A stretch of DNA of 64,000 nt from Eutreptiella sp. 'Long Island Sound 2002' (lineage: Eukaryota > Euglenozoa > Euglenophyceae > Eutreptiales > Eutreptiaceae): assembly GCA_964036045.1 (NCBI GenBank), contig OZ038385.1:57631919-57695918 (forward strand). Direction: 5' to 3'. Below are positions 31,309 through 41,866 of the stretch, piece after piece. A model generated the notes under the pieces. That model saw only the letters and a program-made list of their open reading frames with translations. It was not told the DNA's origin and did no database searches. Made by a program: the position numbers and the translations under genes. The first letter of the stretch is position 1, and every line of letters starts with the position of its first letter.

Positions 31309-33412
31309 TAGTTCTAGTTGCAAGACAATGCCACCATGAGAGTGATGACAGTGAATGACATTGTTGTTGATATTATCACAATGTGCCGCAAGCTCTGATG
31401 CTTCCACCCCCCCCCCCCCCCAGTGTGTGTCAGATGCTCTGTGTGTTCTGCCTTGCATCAGACCCACCCTTTACACCTATGAACTGGAGGCTGTCCAAAC
31501 GGCCAGTTTTTGGACACGGTTGGGGTTTCCGGGCTGGACCCCCCCCCTTTTTATATTCCATCACTGCATATCACTCTAAACCACCCAAATTTTGTGCAGC
31601 CAACCTACTGTGTTGCAGATGTGTGTGTGTGTGTGTGTGTTTGTGGATGAACAGTGAACAGTGGGCAGGGACAGGGACGGACCCACCCTGAAGTAAATTA
31701 GCAGAGCCTTACGCTCTGTCTGCTATGCAGGCGTGACTGCGGGCTTGCCCAAGGCTGCCGATGAGCTGCTGGCCCTGTTTCTCCTCACACAGAAAGGCGC
31801 CTAGTGCAGGCGGGACATGCTACTGTTTTTGTTCTGCTTTGCACCTGACGAGATCTAGTACATCCAGACCAGCCTTCTCTGTGCTCTGTTTGTCGCCGAA
31901 GTGTGTGTGTGTGTGTGTTTGTGGATGTGTTGGCACACCCATTGACAGAGGGGGGGGGTTAGGGAGGGGGGAGGGGGGAGGGGGTTGGGAAGAGGGGGGA
32001 GGGGGTTGGGAAGAGGGGAGAGGAGAGAGGGAGAGGGAGAGGGAGAGGGAGAGGGAGAGGGAGAGGGAGAGGGAGAGATGGAGAGATATATGACCTGCAG
32101 GGGGGGGTTGGTTTGTTGGCATGTCCCGCATAGACAAGTTTTTGAGCTTACACAAGTTTTTGAGCACCTTCAGTGAAGGGGCCTGCACCCCCCCCCCCCC
32201 CTCTGTGTGTGTGCCGTTTGGTTCCTGCACAAGTGTGTGTGTTTGCCTGTGCTCAGCCAATTGACCTAATGATCCATCACTGTTCATGGTGTGACTAGTT
32301 CAGTCCACACTCATGCATCTGCAGTACGTCGCTGAGGCAAGGGGGTTGCATCCGGTGGGCGGTGGTGCCACATGTGCCATGACCAGACCACCGAGATGAC
32401 ATGCATGTGTTGTTCCACACGAGCGCACCCCGGAATGGTCATGTGTACTCTAGTGAAACCACAGGTCATAGCTGTGAACTACATCTGCTTCCTTTCCCCA
32501 TGTTTGAAACTAAACATAGTGTCCAATCAAGCTCTTTTCACTTGTGGGTCTGCGTGAACTAGTGGCAGTGGTGAGGATAGCTTTCTTGCATTTGTAGCCT
32601 ACCAACAGCGGTCACAATTGCTACTCAAGAGTAGAGGGGATGGGCAGGAGTTGGTGAGGCCTGTATCGTTGCACCCCTCTTGGACATTGTCCGCTGCTCC
32701 ACTTGCAAAGAAAGGCACCTTTACAGCAATGTCTTTTTTTCCTGATTGATGTTGGGGCACTATATTCACAATTTTTGTCTTGATTCAATTGCATGTTGGA
32801 TAAGGGGCTTCACAAACGTGTGTTTGTGTGTGGGCCTAGCCTGCTACTGATCGTTGTGTGCCTGCTTTATATAGAAAGGAGCCTAGTGGTGTTGAACATG
32901 CTTCTTGTTGGATGATCCACCGAATGAGGCTTTTCACGCAACCAGCAGTCTTGTGATGTTTTGTCACATTATGTGTGTGGTGTAAAATGATGCACATTTC
33001 ACTACTGGTAATAGTATTGAGCATACATGAAGATTTTGCGGTTTCTAATAACAATGTTACAGTGAAAATTGAGCACAGACAATGGGACAGAAATGGAAAG
33101 AAATTGGGATGCATCGTGGCCAAAAAAGTGATAGAATTACACAAGACAATACTACATCATACCCAACATTGACAAAGCTACTATCCATGGCAATGTGTTC
33201 CACATCTATGCAAGGAATGGAGTAGGCCCTCCTAGAGACCGTCGGGAGGTACTCCCTTGGGGGGGGGGGGGACTCTGCGGGTCCTAGGACACCAACTACC
33301 CCCCCCCCCCCTAGGGGGCCATAGTGGGAGGCAGCGTGCGTTTATTATTGTTGTTCCTTGCTTTTGTTTTTTTGTTATTTTGTGCTATTCCACCTGTGAT
33401 TTAGCTTTTTCA
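31309..33412. other. Gene-poor stretch with simple repeats
   Basis: It holds C runs at 31409-31422, 32189-32201 and 33300-33311, G runs at 33260-33271, TG runs at 31621-31640 and 31902-31918, and a (GAGAGG)n hexamer tract at about 32020-32078. No convincing exon was found. Confidence 0.5.
32020..32078. repeat. (GAGAGG)n hexanucleotide repeat
   Basis: About nine near-perfect copies of GAGAGG. The Glu-Gly and Ser-Leu ORFs on the two strands are artefacts of it. Confidence 0.9.
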
Positions 33413-33420
33413 GTGTATGT

Positions 33421-33775
33421 TGTAATTCGTGTAATTTTTTTTTTTTCGCTGTAAATGCGCGTAACAAAAAAACCGTATAGTCGTGTAATTTTTTTTTTTT
33501 CGCTGTAAGTCGTGTAAGCCGGCTGACACGACTTACAGCGAAAAAAAAAAAATTACACCACCTGACGGTTTTTTTGTTACACGCATTTACAGCGAAAAAA
33601 AAAAAAATTACACGACTTACAGCAAAAAAAAAAAATACACGACCTGACGGTTTTTTTGTTACACGCATTTACAGCGAAAAAAAAAAATTACACGACTTAC
33701 AGCAAAAAAAAAAAATTACACGACCTGACGGTTTTTTGTTACACGCATTTACAGCAGAAAAAAAAAGCGTCAGGG
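33421..33775. repeat. Left terminal repeat array with central palindrome
   Basis: Units of about 81 bp combine CACGCATTTACAGCG, CACGACTTACAGC and CACGACCTGACGG, each separated by runs of 10-13 A or T. The orientation flips at about 33523 (CTTACACGACTT/AAGTCGTGTAAG around GCCGGC), so the left part is a long palindrome. Confidence 0.85.
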
Positions 33776-33780
33776 GTTAT

Positions 33781-34271
33781 GTAGCCACCTTGCCCACTTG
33801 TGGTCCACTTCTGATTCTGCCCCCCGCTCTGAAGCGGTGGGGCTCCCCGATACGGCAGGGGTGGGGTAGCCAATTTGCCCACTTGTGGGCCACTTCTGAT
33901 TCTGCCCCCCGCTCTGCAGCGGTGGGGCTCCCCGATACGGCAGGGGTGAGGTAGCCACCTTGCCCACTTGTGGGCCACTTCTCATTCTGCCCCCCGCTCT
34001 GAAGGGGTGGGGCTCCCCGATACGGCAGGGGTGAGGTAGCCAATTTGCCCACTTGTGGGCCACTTCTGATTCTGCCCCCCGCTCTGCAGCGGTGGGGCTC
34101 CCCGATACGGCAGGGGTGAGGTAGCCAATTTGCCCACTTGTGGGCCACTTCTGATTCTGCCCCCCGCTCTGAAGGGGTGGGGCTCCCCGATACGGCAGGG
34201 GTGAGGTAGCCAATTTGCCCACTTGTGGGCCACTTCTGATTCTGCCCCCCGCTCTGAAGCGGTGGGGCTCC
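33781..34271. repeat. 85-bp minisatellite, 5.8 copies
   Basis: Units begin GTAGCCAAYTTGCCCACTTG at 33781, 33866, 33951, 34036, 34121 and 34206, with only a few substitutions (GAAGCGG/GCAGCGG/GAAGGGG). The unit length is not a multiple of three, so the long reverse-strand ORFs through it cycle frame and are not genes. It abuts the 5' part of the Ulp1-like gene. Confidence 0.95.
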
Positions 34272-35907
34272 GAAAAACTTGCATCCCAAAAGAAAAAGGC
34301 ACTTGCAAACCGCCGCAGGAAGGTGGTGGCCGGTAGCGATACCGATAGCGACGCTAATGTCTCCACGCTTGCTCTGAACGCACCCAGTGCTGATGAGTCT
34401 ACGTCTACTACCGTTGCTGCACCCATGGAGGTGCATCGGAGAACTTGGCATTGCCTTAATCTCTTCCGGCCACCTTATGTGTGTGGCCAATGTCACAAGA
34501 CCGTGTACTTGTGGTGCATGCATTGTGAGGGGTGTGGCTTTTGCCTACACACTTTGGAGTGTCCAGTTCGTGGAAGGGCCCACCCCAGCACGGACAAGTG
34601 GCTTTTTCAAAAGTGGTGTCAGGAGGTAGACGTTGAGGAGGTTTTGACCGCCACCCTCCCCAACGAGCCCGTGTCCGGTGACGAGGAGTTGGACGTCCTT
34701 TCTAATCCTCTATTGGCTTCTCCCCCAGGTAAGGAGGTGAAGAAAAAAGAGGTCCAGTCATCTGATTCAAAGGTGGACCTCTTTGCGCCTCCCCCTACGG
34801 CCCCTGTGCCAAAGAAGAAGGCGAAGGGAAAGAAGGTCTTGCCCAAGGTACCCCCTATCGACCCTCCCAATCCCCAAAGGCGTACTCGGAGCACCATTCC
34901 GAGCGAAACAACCCCTTTGGGGGTGGGAGATTGGTTGACCGACAAGGATATCCTGTGTTGGTTGAACCAAGAGGTCTGCCACAATGAAATCGATGAACCA
35001 CGTGCGTGGACTCTCGCGGTTATATATATCAAGAGACTCTCCAAGTACATGCAGAGAGTTGAATCCGGCGAAAGAATGACCAACATGAGGTGGTGCCGCC
35101 GCCACATTTTTGTGGTTAATTCCAATGACAAGGAAGGGTTGCACTGGTTTGTGTGTGCCTTCGATTGTCGTGTCCGGTTGGAGCTTTTCACTATTTGGGT
35201 TTGGGAACCCCTAAGCTCCACTCATTTGATCCGTCCTTTCTTGTCGGCCTTGAAGAAGCTTTCGCGAACCACCAAGCACCGCGCCTTGGGATTCCAAACG
35301 GACGGCTGGTCTTGTGGTTTTCAAAGCTTGAACATCGCAAAGCAGGTGGTGGAGCACCGGGGTACTTTTTCCAATGTGCCCCTTGTCCCAATGGGTGCCG
35401 GTTTTGTGGACTATGTGCTCAGCATTGTTAACGCTGATCGTGCTGTGCGGGTCGCTCAAGCGCCCGGTGATGATGTGGAGGGCGTGACCGAGTTTGCTGG
35501 CCCTCCTGAGTCCCCCCCCAGCACCCAAGTTGAAGGTGCACTTTCGGCTAAGGAGGACAGTGTTCAGGCCACCCCCACCCCACTCGAAGGCAAGGCCCTC
35601 CGCCGAGCAGAGCGTGGAAAGCCCGGAGGCTAGGCCGCAACCTTCCGTGGACACTCCCACCGAGGAGGAGGACACCCGTCCCAAGGTCCTCATCCGTGGA
35701 GAGTGGCGCAAGGTGCCGGATGGCTACCCAGCAGATGCATCTGGCCAGCTGGAGCGTGACCAGCTTTTCATTGATGACCTGTGCAAGCAGGTAGTTCCAG
35801 AGTTGCGCGCCGCTTGTCAGCTTAACGCCAATCCTGGTGCAAAGCCCAAGTCCGGTGACACAAAAACGGACTTGATCTACAAGCGTGCATTCTGCAACTA
35901 CTTGTAG
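34272..35907 (+). CDS. Zinc-cluster plus Ulp1-like (C48-type) cysteine peptidase, one frameshift
   Basis: The frame, open from inside the minisatellite, leaves repeat sequence at 34272; in-frame ATG 34428 is a possible start. A zinc cluster follows: Y-V-C-G-Q-C-H-K, W-C-M-H-C, C-G-F-C-L-H-T-L-E-C. The peptidase part has G-L-H-W-F-V-C-A-F (catalytic His at 35142-35144), V-W-E-P-L where an acidic residue is expected, and Q-T-D-G-W-S-C-G-F (Gln, and Cys at 35313-35315). Ulp1-type enzymes cleave SUMO-like tags in the nucleus, and transposon-borne versions are common. Near 35585-35610 the good reading moves by one frame and continues E-E-E-D-T-R-P-K-V-L-I-R-G-E-W to a TAG ending at 35907. This is a frameshift or a sequencing slip; the C run at 35513 is nearby. 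Confidence 0.65.
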
Positions 35908-36029
35908 CGGATGCATGTTTTGTGGGCTGTATTTTCCTCCGCCGTTTGGTGTACCAATGGTGGAGTGTATAAGATTGCTATAATATTGGCCCCATGCCAG
36001 TGCCTTGGTGGCCTATAATGGTGGCAGTA

Positions 36030-36148
36030 GCGTTGGCCATGGCCCTGTCGGGACTCTTTTTCTTGAGCCTGATTTTGTTCCCAGTGCAGGCACACTGGAT
36101 GTTGGCCATGGCCCTGTCAGGACTCTTCTCTTGGGCCTGATTTTGAGT
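36030..36148. repeat. Short tandem duplication
   Basis: GTTGGCCATGGCCCTGTC followed by GGACTCTT and GCCTGATTTTG occurs at about 36032 and 36101, about 69 bp apart. Confidence 0.8.
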
Positions 36149-36344
36149 CTAGTGCCAATGACAACATGTGAAACTATGTTATATTGGCCGAGTCCCAACT
36201 AATTGGTGGCCACGCGGAGTACTATGTGCTTTGTGGACTCGGCGTCCCATCGTTAAGGTCGCTATGGGGTGCCGTACGGAACCGGCAGCTGTACATATTG
36301 CGCATGTATTGCAAAGGTTGGATTTCTTTCAAATTTTCAATTTT

Positions 36345-36524
36345 TTTTATAATTTACACGACTTACAGCAACAAAAAAAAATTACACGACTTACCGCAAA
36401 AATTAAAAAATTCAATTTTTTTTTATAATTCACACGACTTACAGCAAAAAAAAAAAATTACACGCATTTACAGCATATAAAAAAAAATTACACGACTATA
36501 CGGTTTTTTTGTACACGACTTACA
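36345..36524. repeat. Right terminal repeat array of the Ulp1 unit
   Basis: It repeats CACGACTTACAGC and CACGCATTTACAGC with A/T runs between, ending CACGACTATACGGTTTTTTT and GTACACGACTTACA. It is the inverted counterpart of the left array. Confidence 0.85.
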
Positions 36525-36531
36525 TTTTTCA

Positions 36532-38229
36532 CAAATGGACCCTGAGGCATTTTGGCCTCATGAGGGTACGTTATTCATTATGAAAGAAGAGGTGGTCAAG
36601 CGTGGCTGGCTCTCGGATGCTCAATCCTCAAAGAAGGGCCAATGGAAAAAAGCTTCTACTTTGGGGACGCATTGGACTGCCAAATAAAGTGGGGCCCGTC
36701 AACCCACGTTGGCCAACGTGGATCTCATTCCAACGGTCGTGGTTTTGGGGAAACGTGAAGAAGCCGCAAAGACGATTTCGGACGATGATGTGCGTGGTCC
36801 AAGAAGTAGCAACAACCATCAGCTGTGCTCATGCACCCCATGCCCCCCCATTTTCCCCCGTTTTCCCCCGTTCTCCCCCATTTTTCTGATTTTCCCCATT
36901 TTTCTGTGGCCTACTAGAGACTTCCAAGGCTTGCATGTATTTGGGCTTGTGTGGATCGTGCACTGCTTTTGCAATAAACAATGTTTGTCCTTGGCATGTG
37001 ATGGGTAAAGTTGCTGGGAGAAGTAAATGTACTCCTCATCAAGTGACCCCCCCCCCCCCAACGACGACCTTTGACCCCCCCGTACCCTCCAAGTCCCGGG
37101 GCTAACTGAACGAAAGGTATGTGGCCGAGAGGGGCCAGCGACAACAAGCATACTTGTAGGCCGGTGAACACCAACGTGGAGCAAAGAATGCACGCCATGC
37201 CCCGAACTCAGACCAGTGTGGTGTCCAAGCGATAAAGCCCCAAACCGATAGACCACAGCCAGCCTTTACCCGATCCAGGGTGGTGAGGGATGAACAAGGC
37301 AAGGAACTGTCAGAGACACGAACACGCCATTATGCCGTTGGCCCTCGTGTTACCCAGCCCCATTAGGGGAGCTTTTTACAGCTTATAAAAGGCGATTGTA
37401 TCTAAAACTATAATGGTGCAGTGCGCTTGGAATGGATCATGTGCAAGTGCCATGTGTCTTACAGTGCTCACCGTGTGCCTTTGCTCATTCAGTTGTGTGT
37501 TTCCCGGAATGCCCTACTATTTCTCATTTGTTCAAGGAGATTTTACCCACTTCAGAATGCTTAGAATGAAACAGGGAATTCAAAAATGCCCTCAAAAGCC
37601 GGGAAACCCCCCCCCCCTCTCCTCTTACTTACCCCCACCCCCTCTGGACCCCATGCCCACGCCATTGAGGTTGGGCTCCAGAACTGAATTGCACCCCCCC
37701 CCCCCCCGCCAAGTCCAATTTTCCCCTACAAAGGAGCACAAGGAAGGGTGAAGAAGTGGAGAGGAGTAGTCTGGTTGCAATGCAGCTATGGGTAGGGGGG
37801 ATGCTTAGAGGAGGGCGGTGGCCCTATTCCTTTGTGGGCAGTGGGGATATGGAGGTCAGCCCACCAAGGTGCTGTGCACGGGGTGCATGGGTTCCCCCAT
37901 CCCACCCCAACATGGCAAGGAGATCTCTGCAAGGGGTACTGGGGCGGGTGGCATCATGGGAGGTTCATTGCACCTGCCACCACCGGCATGTGCTATGAAC
38001 CTTAACCAGTGATCTCCAAGTCTCATTCCCAGAGTCCCACTCTCGCCTGTTGAAAATGCTCTGCCCCCAGTGGCTTGGAACAAGCAAAGCAAGCAATTTA
38101 TTACTCAAAACTAAAAGAGTTAACAGCAAATTTCTTTTCTTGTGCTGGGTACGTTTGGCTTTTTTTCAGTCTGAACCGTTCTGGCATGCAATGCAGGTGC
38201 ACATGCACCAGTGCATTGTGTTGTGACAG
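36532..38229. other. Gene-poor stretch
   Basis: I see no exon with clear boundaries. It contains degenerate CCCCCATTTT-type words at 36840-36905 and C runs at 37049-37059 and 37697-37708. A near-palindromic CACCTGCCACCACCGG region lies near 37970. Nothing else could be assigned. Confidence 0.4.
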
Positions 38230-38565
38230 GTTGAACAAGCATTGCAGCGGCGCAAAGAGAGATTGGAAAGGATGGCAAGCTGCCCGACGTGCCGCGAGTG
38301 CAAGCACTGCTGGCCTGATGGGCCTCCTTTGTGTCCATGGAAGCTGAGCAAGCAGCAGCATTTGGCCCATGTAGTCCACGTATCCACTGATCAACGTACA
38401 GTGTATATTGGAGAGGAGTACGACCTCACTAAGTACGGCACCAATATCATGGGTTTTCAGAAGGCCTGGAAGTCCTGCCCCATTCAATCATGGAGTGGTG
38501 GCCTCAAAGTCGCAGACATGCCGGGAGACACCCCAAATAAAGTGGTGTGTTGGAATTTCTCGCAC
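38230..38565 (+). CDS. Internal exon, Cys-rich hypothetical protein
   Basis: A phase-0 exon lies between GTTGTGACAG (AG at 38228-38229) and a strong donor CAC|GTGAGT (GT at 38566). It encodes V-E-Q-A-L-Q-R-R-K-E-R-L-E-R, then C-P-T-C-R-E-C-K-H-C (four Cys at C-x2-C-x2-C-x2-C), then a folded-looking part with Y-I-G-E-E-Y-D-L-T-K-Y-G and K-V-V-C-W-N-F-S-H. No family recognised. The phase fits the terminal exon at 39523. The donor sits next to a sequence (TCGTGTAAACACAAAAAAAA) like the Ulp1-unit terminal repeats. Confidence 0.5.
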
Positions 38566-39329
38566 GTGAGTAAAGTCGTGTAAACACAAAAAAAAACGGT
38601 TGGTCAAAGCTGCGGCACTGTCACACAGCTGCAGTCACAACTGCCACCACGCTTCCCACCAAGGAGAGGCCAGTCCGGTCGTGTGCCTTCAAGGCCCCCA
38701 GGTATAATGGGGCTGCAGCGCAACCCGAGAGCCATCTCGGGGAGGTTCCCGGGGTGGGAGAGTGCTCAGCGCGCCCTGGGACCCCTGCAACTGCCCCGTG
38801 TGCCCGTGTGCCCCCTGGCCGTGGGAGTGTGGGACCGAGCCTGCAAGACAACGCCACCTGTTCCGTTTGGCAGTCAAGCAGCCCCCCCCCCCCCCCCCCG
38901 CAGTAGTGCCCTGCACACAGCTGCCCCCGCACGATTGCAGTTGTTGGGCGGCCTGGCAGCCTGTACCTGTGACCTGGAGGCTGCGATGCCCTGGCCCAAG
39001 ACTCCCTCTCCAGGGCGCCCACACTCTCACACACCCAGTTGTATGGCGTTGGGATGTTGCAGTGGGCATCTCAGGGGTGTACGTGGAGCATCGGACAGCT
39101 CTGCAGGGTTTTCCGTTTTGTTGACCTGTTCCCATCTGAGTTGTTTAACATGCTTTTGCACTGTTATAGGGTTGTATGCATTTGGAGGTTGTTGGCAAAG
39201 TTGTTGTTGCCGTACATCGCGGAATGTACGGTATTCGTACTGGTCGAAGGGATTTGTAGAGAGTGAAAGGCTCTGAGGCATATCCGTAGCGTTGCAGAAG
39301 TTGATTGGGGCCGAGTGCATGTTTGATGT

Positions 39330-39438
39330 TTGAATGTGGAGGTTTGTGTGCGGAATAAGGTCTACTCGTGCCATGTGTTTGTGGAGGACGATGTTCCCAG
39401 TCACTCAACAGCTCAAAACATCGAATGCAAAATTCGGA
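39330..39438 (+). CDS. Possible exon of the 38.2-39.7 kb gene
   Basis: About 35 codons read N-V-E-V-C-V-R-N-K-V-Y-S-C-H-V-F-V-E-D-D-V-P, then Q-N-I-E-C-K-I-R-I, up to a C run at 39440. The start is undefined and no clear donor is seen. Composition is plausible for a small beta-rich exon. Confidence 0.25.
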
Positions 39439-39522
39439 TCCCCCCCCCCCCTTTTCTAGGGGTCGACTTGGCAAAAGTGATGTCAATGCTGCTCATGTCA
39501 AACAGCCTGAATTCTTTTGCAG

Positions 39523-39696
39523 GTTGAGAATGCCCTCACAAAGTTGCTGGGCGATGATGAGAAGTATCTTATCAATTTGTTTGAGCACGTGTGGGATATT
39601 TTTGCTGCTGGTCCGCAAACTTCTGCTGTGGCTCGCACAATGCTTTTGAATGCTCAGCGGTATGGGCGATGCTTCCAGTTGCTTGCACAGATGTAG
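39523..39696 (+). CDS. Putative terminal exon, hypothetical protein
   Basis: After a good acceptor (GAATTCTTTTGCAG, AG at 39521-39522) the phase-0 frame reads V-E-N-A-L-T-K-L-L-G-D-D-E-K-Y-L-I-N-L-F, then T-S-A-V-A-R-T-M-L-L-N-A-Q-R-Y-G-R-C-F to a TAG at 39694-39696. It is clearly non-repetitive and predicted helical. It has no internal ATG near its start, so it would be missed by ATG-to-stop scans. Family not recognised; likely the 3' end of the gene with the exon at 38230. Confidence 0.45.
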   Translation, partial: VENALTKLLGDDEKYLINLFEHVWDIFAAGPQTSAVARTMLLNAQRYGRCFQLLAQM

Positions 39697-40193
39697 GTAT
39701 TCCAGTCAGCCTGGACATCATTATGTTGTGGAAATTGTGGAATTTGAGGCCAAGGTGTTGGTGTGCATACTCAAAGTCTGTTGCACAAATGTATTGAAGC
39801 GGTCAATCCTTAGCGGCCTACCTACCGCGGTTCACGCTTTAATGACGGGAGTTGGTGCTTTTTTTCATTTCTCGATCAAGACTACTTTTACATGCATTCT
39901 AAATGGCTTGCTACCTTAAAGCAGCCGATTTCGTATCCAGGTGTGCTTCACGTCACTCGGCTGCCATGCAGCACTCTGCATAGATAGCAGCAGCTGCCAA
40001 TCAAGCACCATTTTGCATTGGGTCTGCGAGAATGGGCGGATACCAGATTCCAGTCTCCCCCAGATTGGCTGCTGGTGCAGGTGTACTGAGGATGCTGCAA
40101 AGTCATTCTTGTTGCTTGTGTCAGATAGTCACTCTTGGAGCTGACTGATTTTGCATGATTGAAGTGACCGTTTCACGCTGGCACAATTGCCAG

Positions 40194-40408
40194 ATGTTTG
40201 TATGGAGTATCCATACAACAAATTGCTTTGCCGCTACGAAAGCGGTGTTGAGGTTCCTGATTGCAAGGGATCCGTGAGACCTAGACAGACAGAGAAGGCT
40301 TTCTATCTCTTCCCACAATCAGTGAGCTCCAACAGGGGCATAGTTCTTCGCTGCCTGACAAGCATGGGTGGAATTTCAATTGTGTTGGCGGAGAGGAATA
40401 GAGTTTGA
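40194..40408 (+). CDS. Possible terminal exon, unknown
   Basis: Following CACAATTGCCAG, one frame reads Y-P-Y-N-K-L-L-C-R-Y-E-S-G-V-E-V-P-D-C-K, then A-F-Y-L-F-P-Q-S-V-S-S and G-I-V-L-R-C-L-T-S-M-G-G-I-S-I-V to a TGA at 40406-40408. A C run follows at once (40417-40428). The family is not recognised. It lies upstream of the dioxygenase, but no donor links them. Confidence 0.3.
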
Positions 40409-40959
40409 CGGAGCCCCCCCCCCCCCCCTCCCCAGGTCCAGAAAAGCCATCGGTTGCCTTGCATCCAATCTTCCACCTTTTTTGACCATCGAAAAAAAAT
40501 TTCCATGCCTGCGGCACTGGATGACTGAATAACGGTCCTGTCAGACCTGTCAGACCTGTCAGGCTCTATTTTCCCCACGCCCCGCAATAGAGAGACCCAC
40601 GGCCCCAGCGAACAGGATATACCCGCACTGCCTGGTTGCCCAGCCAGCCATTCGCTTTGGCAACCAAATACCTGACTGGCAGGACGCTGGCCTGGCACTG
40701 AAAGGGCCATAAGTCGGTGTAGGTGCGTCAACATTGGCCGAAACATGCACCACCAGATGCGCGCTGAAGAAGGATCTCAAGAGCGACTACAACAGCGGTT
40801 GCTGTCGGTTGGAAAGGCGATTGGAGGGGTAAACTCTGGTCGTTTGCCAAACAGTTGCAGGGCAGTTGTGGATGGGGATGGGGCGGAACGGACAGTGCTC
40901 CACAGGGGAGCGGGGGGGGGGGGGGGTTGCTCTGCCATTTCACGCAGAGTCCCAGGGAT

Positions 40960-41235
40960 GGCAGAGGGCGTGGAACAACCCTGATTCAGATTGATCAAGA
41001 ACAGCTCGTCGCTCTGGAGGTAGAACATAAGGTCGTTGCTGGACCCCGTGGTAGTAAAGACGGTTTGGATGAAGAACTCCTGTGACCCCGCGGGGAAGGA
41101 CGTGTGGACAACGTTGCCTGGCCCGGAGCAATTGTGGACTTGCAAAGTGGCGGTGTAGCCAGCGCAGGTCCCGTCACCTCCGTTGATGGTGGCCGTCTGG
41201 AGAACCCCATCAACAATCCCGTGCACTGAGCCTGT
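40960..41235 (-). CDS. Putative secreted-protein exon (minus strand)
   Basis: On the minus strand an acceptor with a strong pyrimidine tract (CCCCCCCCTCTTGACAG, exon from 41235) opens a frame with marked C/G third positions: V-H-G-I-V-D-G-V-L-Q-T-A-T-I-N-G-G-D-G, then F-P-A-G-S-Q-E-F-F-I-Q-T-V-F and D-E-L-F-L-I-N-L-N. It has the look of a beta-rich extracellular domain with two to three Cys. The 3' end near 40960 is a guess; beyond it the frame enters a C run. Family unknown. Confidence 0.4.
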
Positions 41236-41486
41236 CAAGAGGGGGGGTATGAAGCTGAGCCTTTACAGGGCTCTCTCAGACCAACGCAGTTGCCAAGGGA
41301 CTGCTCAATTGTTTGCTTGGTGGAACATCCGTTTTGTGTTGCAAAAAAGCATCAATTGTTTGCTTGACCAACCAGTCTGATGGAAAACGTCGGATCGTGT
41401 AATTTTCGAAGACCCAGGTTCAGTGAATTTTGATGACCTGGACGTCTTGAAATTGACAGCCATAGTACGGCTCCCTCACCTTTCAG

Positions 41487-41722
41487 ATCCTGCTGTCCAT
41501 CGCTTGGCCGTACTGGTTGGAATGCATACAGCCTGAATATTGACTACCAGTGCAGCAACCACCTTGACACGAAAAATGTGCGGGACTCCTACAGCGCCAT
41601 ATTGGTATTGGAAACAGGGGAGCCGTTTATGGGCTGCTACTATATGCTTCCTGGCTTCTCACGCGCTCTGGACCTGCGTCAGGGTGTTGTGGTCTTCCAT
41701 CGCAGCCGTGATACAGGAATAG
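41487..41722 (+). CDS. TET/JBP-type 2OG-Fe(II) dioxygenase, exon with HxD motif
   Basis: The acceptor is CTCACCTTTCAG (AG at 41485-41486) and the donor is a consensus GTATGT at 41723, phase 1. The frame reads W-N-A-Y-S-L-N-I-D-Y, then N-H-L-D-T-K-N-V (the iron-binding H-x-D), A-I-L-V-L-E-T-G-E-P-F-M-G, Y-Y-M-L-P-G-F and A-L-D-L-R-Q-G-V-V-V-F. This is the first half of the double-stranded beta-helix as in TET/JBP enzymes, which oxidise thymine or 5-methylcytosine in DNA. The second half is in the exon at 42287. Upstream exons were not identified, so the N-terminus is missing from this annotation. Confidence 0.7.
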
Positions 41723-41866
41723 GTATGTGACCCAAGGAAAGCGTCTGGGATATAGCTTTCGGGGGCTGTACAACAGGAGAACTCCTTTTTGGTCCTGGGC
41801 TGGCAAGGGTGCCAGGCACCCCAGCCCCACACCCACATCACAAAGCACTCACCAGAAATGCCTCCT

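Larger units (their letters stand above)
33413..36524 (+). mobile_element. Candidate DNA transposon carrying a Ulp1-like gene
   Basis: The two ends carry the same A/T-run repeats in inverted orientation. The left array contains ACAAAAAAACCGTATAGTCG followed by TGTAATTTTTTTT and GCTGTAA; the right array contains the exact reverse complement near 36445-36520. Outermost matches are TGTAATTCGTGTAA (33421) and the inverse of TGTAAGTCGTGTAC (to 36524). A 7-bp direct repeat TTTTTCA lies at 33406-33412 and 36525-36531, a possible target duplication. Inside are the 85-bp minisatellite and one gene, in a total of about 3.1 kb. Confidence 0.6.

Noticed and set aside
31820-32287. 155-codon minus-strand ORF
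   Set aside because: Mostly Ser-Leu and Pro runs from the GAGAGG repeat and a C run.
33781-34271. CRISPR-like array
   Set aside because: Repeats are directly adjacent without unique spacers, in a eukaryotic context.
33770-34523. Minus-strand ORFs of 218 and 248 codons
   Set aside because: They are the 85-bp minisatellite read in rotating frames; the real gene is on the plus strand.
40777-40958. Extension of the minus-strand 41235 exon to 40777
   Set aside because: Beyond about 40960 the frame passes through a C run and turns into low-complexity Pro; likely intron.
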